Source: CAYWMD01 sp964458575
GTDB taxonomy: Bacteria; Verrucomicrobiota; Verrucomicrobiia; Limisphaerales; JADLHS01
Direction of reading: 5' to 3'
Length of the DNA: 64,000 nt
Assembly: GCA_964458575.1 (NCBI GenBank)
Contig: CAYWMD010000015.1
Coordinates: 1-64,000 of the forward strand
Of the stretch, positions 6,886-15,462 are shown in pieces. A program made the position numbers and the translations under genes. Numbering within the stretch: position 1 is the first letter of the stretch; every line of letters begins with the position of its first letter. The notes below the pieces were generated by a model. It was not told the DNA's origin, made no database searches, and saw only the letters and a program-made list of their open reading frames with translations.

Positions 6886-9564
6886 TCAGGGCTCAAAGAC
6901 CCGGACCCGATAGAACCGATTGGTGGCGTCCACGGGTGGCGCTGCGATGGCGAAGGTCCGATTGGAACTGGGGAAGAACGGCGCGTTGCCCGGCAGATCG
7001 AGGACCAACCATGAATTCGGATTCAAGAAATTGGTTGAAACCTGAACCTCGACGGCGCGATTGGCGATTTGCGGGATGATGATCTGCGGCACATCATTGC
7101 TGAGCGCGATGGTGAATCGCCACGCCTCAAACGAATTGGTCGGGTCGGTATGCGTCAGGAACTCGAGGTCGTTCCGGGCCAGATCGTTGTCCGGGTCGGC
7201 TCCAGCGGCGGCGGCCGGAGCGTTGGTGCTGCCGAAATAAAACATCTGCCAGTCGGCAAAGGTTTGATAACCCGGCAGATCATTGGTGATCCACGCGCTG
7301 ACCAGCGCGATGCCCTGAGGGTCCAATACCGTCGAAGCGATGGGCGGCATCTGACCGGGGCCGCGCGTCGAGATGCGGGTGAGTAACATGGAATGAGCGA
7401 GCGAACCAGGCGCGATCACGAAGTTCGCCGGATCGCCATCGTCGTCAAACAAAGCCCCGTTGATCAGGCCGGCCGCGGCGGTCGGCGTGGTCACGCGCGC
7501 GTCCCACAAAGCCTGCGCCGGACCGCTGGGTTGATGGCACTGGACGCAGTTCGCGGCGAGATACGACCGGACACGATATTCACGGCTCACCGATTCATCC
7601 GCGGGCGATTCGAGACGCAGCAGGGTATAAATGCCGTTCACGCTGTTGCTGAAGTAACCCGCCAGTTGCAACGCGCGGAGCTGGTTGGTGGTTCCGCCAC
7701 TGAACGCGAAATCCCGGTTCATTTGCGGCGTGGTGAAGCCCAGCACATAGCCGCCCGCCACCGTGTGACACTGGAGACATTCCACACGACTGGGATAATG
7801 CCAGACCTGCGTGCGCAAGATGCCGCCACCGTCGTCAATCACGATGGGTTCATCCATGCCTTCATCCGGCAACAGCGTCGCGTTGGTCAGGGAGTTGCCC
7901 CAGTAGTAACTCACGCCATAGACTCCCGTGTCGTTCTTTACCAGCAATCGCGTTTCCAACCGCCGGCGCGAGGCCGGCACCCCGTTGGTCAGTTCCAGGT
8001 CAAAATGTTTGATCCAGACGGCCCCGGTGGGGAACTGCCAGTTGGCGTTCGGATTGAAGGCCAGGTCGAGGTTCGTGTTGGGAATGGAAAACCAGCGCTG
8101 CTTGAGCGCGTTGTCCGACCAGAGGGGAAGGTTGACGTCGTACGATACGACACCCGGCGCCGGTGCCAGCGTGCTTAAATTTGTGAACGCACCCGTACCG
8201 GCCAGCGTCGCCGGAATGGGGGTGCCCGTCATGTTCGTGGAATAATTGATGCGCTTGATGAGGCTGTCCGTGCCGTTGCGCAAGAGCGCGTAAAGCAGGT
8301 CGCCGTTGCGCGGATCAACTCCCAGGGCCGAAACCCCCGCGTCCGTGAACGCCATCTGCACATTCTCCGTCACGTTGGTCCCGGAATGCCGCAACGCCCA
8401 GAAGCGACCCGTGCCGCTGTCGGCATAAACGTAAGCCCCGTAAAGCTGGGAAATGCGCTGCCCACGATACACCCGACCGCCGATCACCGTCGTGCCGGTC
8501 CCCCGCGGGTAATCAATCAACGGTCGAGAGTGAACAAACCCCGGCGCGGCATTGTTGATCTGGGTGTTGTTGGTGAGTTGAAAATTGCCCTCCCAGAAAC
8601 TCCACCCGTAATTACTCCCCTTGCTGATGACGTCAATCTCCTCGCGCGAGCCCTGACCGACGTCCCCCACGTAAAGCGTTCCGGTGATGTCATCGAAACT
8701 CATGCGCCATGGATTGCGCAGACCCACCGCCCAGAATTCAGTCCGGACATTGGTGGGATTCACACTCACACCGTTGAAATTCGTCGCGCCCACGAAGGGA
8801 TTGTCCGGGGGGATGGCGTAGTTGGTTGTGGTCCCGCCGGCCGCGTGGAAATTGGGCGGCAAACTTTCCGGACGCTTGTCCACGTCCAGCCGCAGTATGC
8901 CGGAAAAGAAATCCTTGTTGATCCGCTGGCTGTTCTTGCCGGCGTCGTAGCTGCTGCCCTCGTCTCCCAGCGATACGTAGAGGTAACCGTCCGTGCCGAA
9001 GTGCAAATCGCCGCCGTTGTGGTTGTCATACCCATCCGCCTGAAGGATCAACGGCATGTGAGAATTGGGATCGGCCAGATTGTCGTTGGTGACTGACACC
9101 TGATACCGTGCGAGGATGTCGTGCAACCCGCTGCCTGCCGTCGTGTTCGTGTTGCCGGTGTAGAACACGTAAAAGTAACCGTTCGTCGCATAACCCGGAT
9201 GAAACGCCAGCCCCAGCAAACCCCGTTCGTCACTCACATCGTCCGACGCCGTGACGCGTGCGGTCATGTTCAGGAAAATCGCCTTGGTCGGCGCAGCCAG
9301 GTTGGTGATGACTGCGATGCGCCCGCGCTTTTCCAGTATGAACAACCGGTTGCTTTCCCCGGGCGGACTCGCCATGCAGACCGGGTTTGTGAAAACAAGT
9401 CCCGGGAAAGCGTTCGTCGAACTGTACCCAAAGATGGGCGGCGCCGGCGGCATTTGCAGCGTGGTGTTCGCCACGCGCTCCAAAGGTGCCCCCCAGGCTG
9501 TATCCAGTTGTTCGAGCCCGATTACGAGTAAAAAAATCCCCACTGCGGGGCAAAACAGCTTCAT
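6886..9564 (-). CDS. Secreted glucose/sorbosone dehydrogenase-like protein fused to di-haem cytochrome c domain
   Basis: The 892-residue protein starts at the ATG at 9564 with a signal peptide (MKLFCPAVGIFLLVIGLEQL). Residues of about 50-430 form a GSDH-type six-bladed propeller (DERGLLGLAFHPGY, HNGGDLHFGTDGYLYVSLGD, GLRNPWRMSFD, GDVGQGSREEID, SNYGWSFWEG), a fold that binds PQQ in characterised members. Residues of about 460-770 match the di-haem cytochrome family typified by Shewanella SO_2930, with two haem sites (CLQCH and CVQCH). Electrons from the sugar could pass directly to the fused haems; this is inference. The last ~80 residues end in NRFYRVRVFEP, a C-terminal module shared with other secreted proteins here. 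The frame stays open upstream into eda, but those codons are antisense-type noise. About 125 bp separate it from eda. Confidence 0.87.
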   Translation of the reverse strand: MKLFCPAVGIFLLVIGLEQLDTAWGAPLERVANTTLQMPPAPPIFGYSSTNAFPGLVFTNPVCMASPPGESNRLFILEKRGRIAVITNLAAPTKAIFLNMTARVTASDDVSDERGLLGLAFHPGYATNGYFYVFYTGNTNTTAGSGLHDILARYQVSVTNDNLADPNSHMPLILQADGYDNHNGGDLHFGTDGYLYVSLGDEGSSYDAGKNSQRINKDFFSGILRLDVDKRPESLPPNFHAAGGTTTNYAIPPDNPFVGATNFNGVSVNPTNVRTEFWAVGLRNPWRMSFDDITGTLYVGDVGQGSREEIDVISKGSNYGWSFWEGNFQLTNNTQINNAAPGFVHSRPLIDYPRGTGTTVIGGRVYRGQRISQLYGAYVYADSGTGRFWALRHSGTNVTENVQMAFTDAGVSALGVDPRNGDLLYALLRNGTDSLIKRINYSTNMTGTPIPATLAGTGAFTNLSTLAPAPGVVSYDVNLPLWSDNALKQRWFSIPNTNLDLAFNPNANWQFPTGAVWIKHFDLELTNGVPASRRRLETRLLVKNDTGVYGVSYYWGNSLTNATLLPDEGMDEPIVIDDGGGILRTQVWHYPSRVECLQCHTVAGGYVLGFTTPQMNRDFAFSGGTTNQLRALQLAGYFSNSVNGIYTLLRLESPADESVSREYRVRSYLAANCVQCHQPSGPAQALWDARVTTPTAAAGLINGALFDDDGDPANFVIAPGSLAHSMLLTRISTRGPGQMPPIASTVLDPQGIALVSAWITNDLPGYQTFADWQMFYFGSTNAPAAAAGADPDNDLARNDLEFLTHTDPTNSFEAWRFTIALSNDVPQIIIPQIANRAVEVQVSTNFLNPNSWLVLDLPGNAPFFPSSNRTFAIAAPPVDATNRFYRVRVFEP

Positions 9565-9689
9565 GTGTTCGCGGGAAATTTGAACCAAGAATCGCGGGAA
9601 GTCAAACCAATGGCATGCGGGATTGTCGTTGTTCTCGTGCGGGGTCGGGTAGCCCACGGACAGGGTTGGCCAAGCGTCCGTATCGCCGT

Positions 9690-10343
9690 CTAAGCAGCCC
9701 GTGCGGCTTGCGCCCGACGAACAAATTCCCCTGCCCGCCGCGTCAACTCCGGCCAGTCGTTTGTGTCCAGAATCTGGCGCGTGATCAACGATGATCCCAC
9801 GCCGACCGCGGGACAGCCGGCCTTGAAGAATTCGGCCACATTGTTGACGTCCACACCTCCCGTGGGAACGATGCGCAGATGCGGCAGGGGCGCGCGCAAC
9901 GCCTTGATGTAGGCCACGCCCAATGTGTCGGCAGGAAAAAGCTTCACAAAATCCGCGCCCGCTTCGTGGGCCAATTGCGCTTCGCTGGGAGTATAGGCCC
10001 CCATGATCATGATGGCGTTGGCGGCGTGCGTGATGGCCGTCAGTTCCGGCCGGCAGATTGGCGTGACGACGAACTGCGATCCGGCCGCCAGCGCCGCGCG
10101 GCACTGCGCGGGGTTCAGCACCGTGCCCACTCCGATCAATGCCCGATCGCCGCATTTCTCACTGAGTTCGCCGATCGCCGTCAAGGCGTCGGGCGTCGTG
10201 AGTGCCACTTCGACCGCCAGCACGCCGCCGGCGATCAGCGCTTCCGCCACGGGCAGCACTTGTTCCCGGCGTTGGGCGCGAATCACGGCGACGATGCCGG
10301 GATTCGTCAGTTTATCCAGCGTTTCGGCTTTTGAACGAATCAT
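9690..10343 (-). CDS. eda: 2-dehydro-3-deoxyphosphogluconate / 4-hydroxy-2-oxoglutarate aldolase family
   Basis: This class I aldolase (217 residues) splits KDPG to pyruvate and glyceraldehyde-3-phosphate, or KHG to pyruvate and glyoxylate. The Schiff-base lysine is K134 in GADFVKLFPAD, and the general base Glu is E45 in VEVALTTPDA. In the E. coli enzyme the segment after this Glu reads LRT and contributes a substrate-binding Arg. Here it reads LTT, so substrate preference may differ and the KDPG assignment is tentative. GVGTVLNPAQC and VPTGGVDVNNVAEFF are typical. It lies upstream of the sugar dehydrogenase on the same strand and downstream of glcF. Confidence 0.9.
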   Translation of the reverse strand: MIRSKAETLDKLTNPGIVAVIRAQRREQVLPVAEALIAGGVLAVEVALTTPDALTAIGELSEKCGDRALIGVGTVLNPAQCRAALAAGSQFVVTPICRPELTAITHAANAIMIMGAYTPSEAQLAHEAGADFVKLFPADTLGVAYIKALRAPLPHLRIVPTGGVDVNNVAEFFKAGCPAVGVGSSLITRQILDTNDWPELTRRAGEFVRRAQAARAA

Positions 10344-10376
10344 GCGTCGAGAGGCTGCGGATTAACCCGAACCAAT

Positions 10377-11702
10377 TCAAGTTTTCTCCGCCCGATAAGC
10401 CTCGGCCAGCAGTGTCATGGGATGGGCCACGCGCACGGGCAAACCAGCCTGACGGACGCCGTTGATCAGTTGCAGCAGGCAACCGGAATTTCCGTTCGCA
10501 ACCACCGTCGCTCCTGTGGATTGGATATGCCTGAGCTTCCGATCGAGCAGTGCTTCGGCCATTTCAGGTTGGACGAGGTTGTAGATGCCCGCGCTGCCAC
10601 AGCACCAGTTCGCTTCCGGCAATTCAACCAGGGTGAGGTTCGGAATGAGTTTCAGGATCTGCCGCGGCGGCAGCACCACCTTCTGGCCATGCGAGAGGTG
10701 ACAGGACTCATGGTAGGTAACCGTGACCGGCGGCTGGCCGTTCCGCGACGGGGCGCGCACGCCGATTTGGGCGAGGAACTCATGCACGTCCTTGAGTTTG
10801 CGATCCCACAATACCGCCCGCTCGCGGTAGCGCGGGTCGTCCGCCAGCAACTTGGAGTAATGCTTGAGGTGCGACCCGCACCCACCCGCGTTGCTGATGA
10901 TGGCGTCGAACTGCTCGGGCGGAAACTGGTCAATGTTCTTGCGCGCAAGGCCGGCGGCCAGGCCAAGTTCGCCGTTGTGTGCGTGCAGCGAGCCGCAGCA
11001 CTGCTGTTCTGGCGGCGTAACGACTTCGCAGCCATTGTGGGCGAGCACTTCGACCGTGTCGCGGTTGATTTCACTGAAGATAAGGTCTTGCGCGCAGCCG
11101 GTCAGCACGGCGACGCGGTACTTTCGTTCGCCCACCGCCGGGGTGACCGGCGCGATAAGTTCGGCGGAAAACTTGGGTGGGATGACTGGCGTCATGGCCT
11201 CCAGTTCGCGCAATCTTTTAGGCAGAAGTCTCAAGACGCCGCTGCGTCGGATGAGCGCCTGCAGGCCGAGTTCCTGATACAAGCGCATCGCGCGACCGAC
11301 CAGGAGCAGCCGGCTTAAATCCATGAACAGCCACTTGACCGTGAACCAACGAATAAGCCTGCGCTTGGGCGAATTGAGAACTTTGCTTTCCTCAACCTCG
11401 GCCCGCGCGTGTTCGAACAGTTCGGCGTAATTCACCCCGGCCGGACACGCCGTCATGCAGGCGAGACAACCGAGGCAGAAATACATTTCCTCGCCAAATG
11501 TTTTCGTGGCTTCGAGCTGTCCGTCCGCAATTGCGCGCATGAGCGAGATGCGCCCGCGCGGACTGTGGCGTTCCAATTTCGTGGCGTCGTAGGTTGGGCA
11601 TGTGGGCAGGCACAGCCCGCAGTGCATGCATTGTTGCACCACCGAGTAATCGAGATCTCGGAGTTGCGAGCGCCGGACTGATGTGTGAACTGCTTCTGCC
11701 AT
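10377..11702 (-). CDS. glcF: Glycolate oxidase iron-sulfur subunit
   Basis: GlcF carries electrons from the FAD subunit GlcD to the quinone pool during glycolate oxidation. The 441-residue protein (ATG at 11702, MAEAVHTSVRRSQL) has two 4Fe-4S motifs (CMHCGLCLPTCP and CLGCLACMTACP) and two CCG domains (CCGSLHAHNGE and CCGSAGIYNL) that probably bind a further cluster. The frame is open to 11744, but that stretch encodes a dispersed repeat and is unlikely to be the start. Its partner glcD lies 5.3 kb away on the same strand, so the complex is made from split loci. The eda gene follows 33 bp downstream; its KHG activity also produces or uses glyoxylate. Confidence 0.92.
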   Translation of the reverse strand: MAEAVHTSVRRSQLRDLDYSVVQQCMHCGLCLPTCPTYDATKLERHSPRGRISLMRAIADGQLEATKTFGEEMYFCLGCLACMTACPAGVNYAELFEHARAEVEESKVLNSPKRRLIRWFTVKWLFMDLSRLLLVGRAMRLYQELGLQALIRRSGVLRLLPKRLRELEAMTPVIPPKFSAELIAPVTPAVGERKYRVAVLTGCAQDLIFSEINRDTVEVLAHNGCEVVTPPEQQCCGSLHAHNGELGLAAGLARKNIDQFPPEQFDAIISNAGGCGSHLKHYSKLLADDPRYRERAVLWDRKLKDVHEFLAQIGVRAPSRNGQPPVTVTYHESCHLSHGQKVVLPPRQILKLIPNLTLVELPEANWCCGSAGIYNLVQPEMAEALLDRKLRHIQSTGATVVANGNSGCLLQLINGVRQAGLPVRVAHPMTLLAEAYRAEKT

Positions 11703-11721
11703 TCGCGCGCGGGAATGTAAC

Positions 11722-11751
11722 CACGAATGAACCCGAATGGACACGAAGAAA
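11722..11751. repeat. Short 10-nt-period repeat upstream of glcF
   Basis: Three imperfect decamers (CACGAATGAA, CCCGAATGGA, CACGAAGAAA) lie directly upstream of the glcF start. On the minus strand this reads in frame with glcF and would encode an SIRVHSWLH-like peptide. From memory, similar peptides are common at gene starts in related genomes. Whether this is a functional leader is unknown. Confidence 0.5.
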
Positions 11752-11788
11752 AATTCAGTCCGGGAATCACGGGCATGTCCTTTGCATC

Positions 11789-11860
11789 GGAGCGCGAGTT
11801 GTCCTCAACTCGCAGCACGTGGGGGCGCGGGGCGCTGCGGATTGAGACAATCCGCGCTCC
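11789..11860. repeat. Double hairpin / nested inverted repeat, family E
   Basis: Two small hairpins, GCGAGTTG-TCCT-CAACTCGC and GCGGATTG-AGA-CAATCCGC, are themselves arms of a larger inverted repeat (GGAGCGCGAGTTGTCCTCAA versus the complement of the right arm, GGAGCGCGGATTGTCTCAAT). The structure could fold as a cruciform. It sits between glcF and the stop of the lysR-type gene. Confidence 0.75.
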
Positions 11861-11888
11861 GGTTGTGGCGTCCCATTACACCTAGGAA

Positions 11889-12782
11889 TCATTTCTTCTT
11901 CGCCGCGACTTCCTTTGCGAGTTTAAAGAACCGTTCGGCAGTGGCGCTGAGCTTGTCTTTGACCCACGCGGCCCCGACGACCAACGGCTCTGGCGCCGGC
12001 AAAATGGGAATGAGCTTCAATCGCGGCCCGGCGGTGCAAGCCAGCGATTGCGACACCACCGCCACCCCCGCCCCCGCCTCGACCGCCGCAATTAGACTGC
12101 TGACGCTGTCGTGTTCCTCCACGATGCGCGGCTTGCGCTTGATGGAGGCAAATACGGCAGCCAAATGTTCGTGAGCGTCCGGATAATCCTTGCGGTTGTA
12201 GGTGATGAGGGATTCGCGCGCGACATCCGCCAACGCCACGGTGCGGCGTCCTGCGAACGGATGCTTCGGTGCGACTGCCAGGCAGATGAATTCACGCACG
12301 AGCTCTTCAAAACGAAATCCCCGCAACGCAGCCCGTGTCGGTTGTGGCATGAAGGCCATCTGCAATCTGCCTTCGCGCAACCCGGCGAACATTTCCTCCG
12401 TGGACAGATCGTGCAACCGTACGCGCACATTGGGCAGCTCGCCCTGAAACGCCCGCAATGTCGCGGGCAAAATCCGCGCAGTGAGGGACGGCGCATAGCC
12501 AAGGTTCAACTCACCGCCGCCCGTCGCGATGGCTCGCGCCGCTTTCACTGCTTCGTCCGCGCGTTGCAACACCGCCCGAGCTTCGGTCAAAAACGTGCGG
12601 CCCGCTTCCGTGAGCCGAACGGACTTGGCGCTGCGTTCCAGCAGCAGGAAGCCAAGTTCATCCTCCAAGTCGCGAATCTGCCGGCTCAACGCCGGTTGCG
12701 AGACATGCAGCTTGAGCGCAGCCCGGGAGACGTTCTCCTCCTCGGCCACGCCAATGAAATATCGCAGATGCCGGAGTTCCAT
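11889..12782 (-). CDS. LysR-family transcriptional regulator
   Basis: This 297-residue protein starts at MELRHLRYFIGVAEEENVSRAAL and has the standard N-terminal winged HTH (LHVSQPALSRQIRDLEDELGFLLLERS) followed by a periplasmic-binding-protein-like effector domain. It is divergent from the pirin gene with an 84 bp gap, the classic arrangement in which the regulator controls the neighbour. The likely targets are the pirin-SDR-isochorismatase-YceI genes. The inducer is unknown. Intergenic T-N11-A boxes were not resolved with confidence. Confidence 0.93.
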   Translation of the reverse strand: MELRHLRYFIGVAEEENVSRAALKLHVSQPALSRQIRDLEDELGFLLLERSAKSVRLTEAGRTFLTEARAVLQRADEAVKAARAIATGGGELNLGYAPSLTARILPATLRAFQGELPNVRVRLHDLSTEEMFAGLREGRLQMAFMPQPTRAALRGFRFEELVREFICLAVAPKHPFAGRRTVALADVARESLITYNRKDYPDAHEHLAAVFASIKRKPRIVEEHDSVSSLIAAVEAGAGVAVVSQSLACTAGPRLKLIPILPAPEPLVVGAAWVKDKLSATAERFFKLAKEVAAKKK

Positions 12783-12866
12783 GCGTGGCGAGCATAGCCT
12801 TTAAGTATGCTGAGGCAAGAAACATGGTCTTTCCCAAGGTTGCGCGTCGTGTGGCATTGTCTGGCC

Positions 12867-13565
12867 ATGAAAATGACCATACGAAAAGCAAACGAGCGTG
12901 GACACGCCGAACACGGCTGGCTCGACACGTATCACACCTTCAGCTTCGCGAATTATTACGACCCGCAATGGATGGGCTTCCGCAGCTTGCGCGTCATCAA
13001 CGACGACCTCGTGATGCCAAGCATGGGTTTCGGAACGCACCCGCACCGCGACATGGAAATCATCACCTACATCCTCAGCGGCTCGCTGGAGCACAAGGAT
13101 TCGATGGGCAACGGGCGCGTGATCCGCACGGGCGAGGTGCAATACATGGCCGCCGGCTCGGGCGTGCAACACAGTGAATTCAATCCGTCGCCGGACGAAG
13201 CCGTGCATCTGCTGCAAATCTGGATTCAGCCGGATGCGAAGGGCGTGAAGCCGCGTTACGCGGAGAAGTCGCTCAAAGATGCCGCGCCCGGAACGTTGGA
13301 TCTAGTGACGAGCAAAACAGGCCGCGATGGTTCAATCGCCATCCATCAGGACGCCGATTTGTGGCTGGGCAAACTGGACGCGGGAAATCGCGTCGCGCAC
13401 AAGCTTGCGCCTGGTCGGCACGCGTGGGTTCACGTTGCGGAAGGTGAAGTGGTGTTCAACGGCCAAAAGTTGAACGGCGGCGACGCCGTGGCTGTCAACG
13501 AACAGAGCACCTTGGAACTGAGCGCAACGAAACCGGCGCAAGTGCTGTTGTTCGATCTGAACTGA
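12867..13565 (+). CDS. Pirin-family (YhhW-like) cupin protein
   Basis: This 232-residue bicupin protein resembles bacterial pirins and YhhW, some of which oxidise quercetin. The N-terminal cupin holds the metal ligands in GFGTHPHRDMEIITYILSG and in QYMAAGSGVQHSEFN (two His of HPHRD, a later His and a Glu region), and WLDTYHTFSFANYYDP is a family hallmark. The ATG at 12867 (MKMTIRKANERG) fits homologues; an in-frame ATG at 12807 is too far upstream. First gene of a likely LysR-controlled cluster. The true substrate is unknown. Confidence 0.92.
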   Translation: MKMTIRKANERGHAEHGWLDTYHTFSFANYYDPQWMGFRSLRVINDDLVMPSMGFGTHPHRDMEIITYILSGSLEHKDSMGNGRVIRTGEVQYMAAGSGVQHSEFNPSPDEAVHLLQIWIQPDAKGVKPRYAEKSLKDAAPGTLDLVTSKTGRDGSIAIHQDADLWLGKLDAGNRVAHKLAPGRHAWVHVAEGEVVFNGQKLNGGDAVAVNEQSTLELSATKPAQVLLFDLN

Positions 13566-13566
13566 T

Positions 13567-13624
13567 GAACAGAAGTTAACGGAGGGAGCAGAGCGCTCTC
13601 CGTTATCTCTGTTTGCTCCTGTTA
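13567..13624. repeat. Dispersed hairpin, family H
   Basis: AACAGAAGTTAACGGAG pairs imperfectly with CTCCGTTATCTCTGTTT. The hairpin starts one base after the pirin stop codon and ends about 30 bp before the SDR gene. It could terminate or attenuate transcription between these genes, or stabilise the pirin mRNA 3' end. No T-run follows. Confidence 0.65.
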
Positions 13625-13655
13625 AAACCAAAGCAAACTCTAGAACCCAAACTCC

Positions 13656-14417
13656 ATGAATACAAATAACCACAATCTCTCAAACAAAGTCGCCATCGTT
13701 ACCGGTGCATCCAAAGGCATCGGCGCCGCCATCGCCAAACAGCTCGCGGCGAACGGCGCGTCCGTGGTCGTCAACTACGCTTCCAGCAAAACCGGCGCTG
13801 AGAAAGTCGTCGCCGAGATCACCAAGGCGGGCGGGAAAGCGCTCGCGATCCAGGCGGACGTGGCGAAGCAGGCGGATATTAATCGGCTGTTTGCCGAAAG
13901 CAAAAGAGCGTTCGGCCGGCTCGACATTCTGGTGAACAACGCCGGCATTTATGAATTCGCTTCGCTTGACGGAATCACGGAGGAGCGTTTCCACAAACAA
14001 TTCAATCTAAATGTCCTCGGCCTAATCCTCGCTTCCCAAGCCGCGGCGAAACTGTTCGATTCCGCGGGCGGCAGCATCGTCAACCTCAGTTCAGTGGTCA
14101 GCACGCTCGCGTTTCCCAATGCGTCCGTTTACAGCGGCACAAAAGGCGCGGTGGATGCGATCACACGCTCATTGGCCGCGGAACTTGGTCCACGTAAGAT
14201 TCGCGTTAACGCCATCCGCCCCGGAATGGTGGAGACGGAGGGAACTCACGCGGCGGGCATCGAGCAAAGTGAGATGCAAAAGCAGGTGCTGGCACAGACG
14301 CCGCTTGGGCGACTCGGCAAGCCTGACGACATCGCGGGCACCGCAGTGTTTTTGGCATCCGCGGATTCCGCGTGGATCACGGGTGAAACCTTCGTCATCT
14401 CTGGCGGCTTTCGTTGA
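13656..14417 (+). CDS. SDR-family oxidoreductase
   Basis: This 253-residue classical short-chain dehydrogenase has the cofactor loop TGASKGIG near residues 17-24, NNAG after the fourth strand, and the catalytic triad Ser (LSSVVS), Tyr and Lys (YSGTKGA). NYASSK after the second strand, rather than an acidic residue, suggests NADP(H). It resembles 3-oxoacyl-ACP reductases and glucose-1-dehydrogenase-like enzymes, but the substrate cannot be assigned. It sits between the pirin and isochorismatase-family genes in the LysR-adjacent cluster. Confidence 0.93.
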   Translation: MNTNNHNLSNKVAIVTGASKGIGAAIAKQLAANGASVVVNYASSKTGAEKVVAEITKAGGKALAIQADVAKQADINRLFAESKRAFGRLDILVNNAGIYEFASLDGITEERFHKQFNLNVLGLILASQAAAKLFDSAGGSIVNLSSVVSTLAFPNASVYSGTKGAVDAITRSLAAELGPRKIRVNAIRPGMVETEGTHAAGIEQSEMQKQVLAQTPLGRLGKPDDIAGTAVFLASADSAWITGETFVISGGFR

Positions 14418-14462
14418 TTGTGCACCCAAAACCTCAACCCGGAACCACGAACCAACCAAGTC

Positions 14463-15086
14463 ATGAGTACATTCAAATACAATCGCCTCGACAAAAACAA
14501 CTGCGCCGCCTTGCTGGTGGATCATCAAACCGGTCTGGCCAACCTTGTCCACGATTTTTCACCGGACGATTTCAAGAACAACGTCCTCGCGCTGGCTGAC
14601 GCGGCAAAATACTTCAAACTGCCGACCATTCTCACCACTAGCTTCGAGGACGGTCCGAACGGCCCGTTGGTGCCGGAATTGAAGGCGCTGTTCCCCGATG
14701 CACCCTACATCGCGCGGCCCGGCAACATCAACGCCTGGGACAACGAGGATTTCGTCAAGGCGGTCAAGGCCACCGGCAAGCAGCAGTTGCTCATCGCCGG
14801 CATCGTGACGGAAGTGTGCGTGGCGTTTCCGGCGCTCTCGGCAATCGAGGCGGGTTACGAAGTGTTCGTTTGCACGGACGCTTCGGGCACGTTCAACAAA
14901 ACCACCCGCGACGCGGCCTGGGCGCGGATGCAGGTCGCGGGCGTGCAGTTGATGACGTGGTTCGGCGTCGCCTGCGAACTGCACCGCGATTGGCGCAACG
15001 ATATCGAGGGCCTGGGCGCGCTATTTTCGAATCACCTGCCGAATTACCGCTGCCTCATCAACAGCTATCTGGCGGTGAAGCGATGA
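14463..15086 (+). CDS. Isochorismatase-family (YcaC-like) hydrolase
   Basis: This 207-residue cysteine hydrolase has the family triad: Asp in ALLVDHQTGL (near residue 20), Lys in the middle region, and the nucleophilic Cys in IAGIVTEVCVAFPALSA. The cis-peptide preceding the cysteine (IVTEVC) is typical. The closest recognised subgroup is YcaC, whose substrate is unknown. The ATG at 14463 is chosen because the frame upstream is not family-like. It lies 45 bp after the SDR gene and 7 bp before a small membrane protein gene. Confidence 0.9.
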   Translation: MSTFKYNRLDKNNCAALLVDHQTGLANLVHDFSPDDFKNNVLALADAAKYFKLPTILTTSFEDGPNGPLVPELKALFPDAPYIARPGNINAWDNEDFVKAVKATGKQQLLIAGIVTEVCVAFPALSAIEAGYEVFVCTDASGTFNKTTRDAAWARMQVAGVQLMTWFGVACELHRDWRNDIEGLGALFSNHLPNYRCLINSYLAVKR

Positions 15087-15093
15087 TCCATCC

Positions 15094-15375
15094 ATGCCAT
15101 CCATGAAAAGGGCGCTGCGTATCATCGCTTTGGTTCTCGTTGTCGCTGCCGCTGGCTTGTGGGCGGCATCGGGAGCCAATCGCGGCTGGACCAAGACCAG
15201 CGTACCTCTGAAAACCGTGGACGAAGTCACCGGCATCGAAGGCATCAGTTACCAAAAACGATTTGTGCCAGGTGTGGATTTTCTGGCTGCTGCGTTGCTG
15301 GGCGCCGCAGTGCTGACTGGCGTTTCATTTTTGTTCCGTTCAAAATCCAATCAAACCAAAAACCAAAATCAATAG
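15094..15375 (+). CDS. Small membrane protein
   Basis: This 93-residue protein of unknown family has two predicted transmembrane segments, near residues 6-26 (ALRIIALVLVVAAAGLWAAS) and 64-82 (FLAAALLGAAVLTGVSFLF), joined by a mostly polar segment (GWTKTSVPLKTVDEVTGIEG). It ends in a Lys/Asn/Gln-rich tail. Start at 15094, 7 bp after the isochorismatase gene, so operon membership is likely. The IS that follows is inserted at its TAG stop; the IS target TA supplies the first two stop bases, so the protein is probably unchanged. Confidence 0.7.
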   Translation: MPSMKRALRIIALVLVVAAAGLWAASGANRGWTKTSVPLKTVDEVTGIEGISYQKRFVPGVDFLAAALLGAAVLTGVSFLFRSKSNQTKNQNQ

Positions 15376-15462
15376 AAGCGGTTTCTAAATTCATTTTTAA
15401 AAAATGAGCGAAGCGGCAAAATTTGCCTTGTACCAGGATCAAGCTTTTGCGAGAAACTGGTC

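Noticed and set aside
9565..10155. N-terminal extension of the sugar dehydrogenase frame
   Set aside because: The codons overlap eda in another frame, contain no signal peptide or family match, and the ATG at 9564 is followed by a proper signal peptide.
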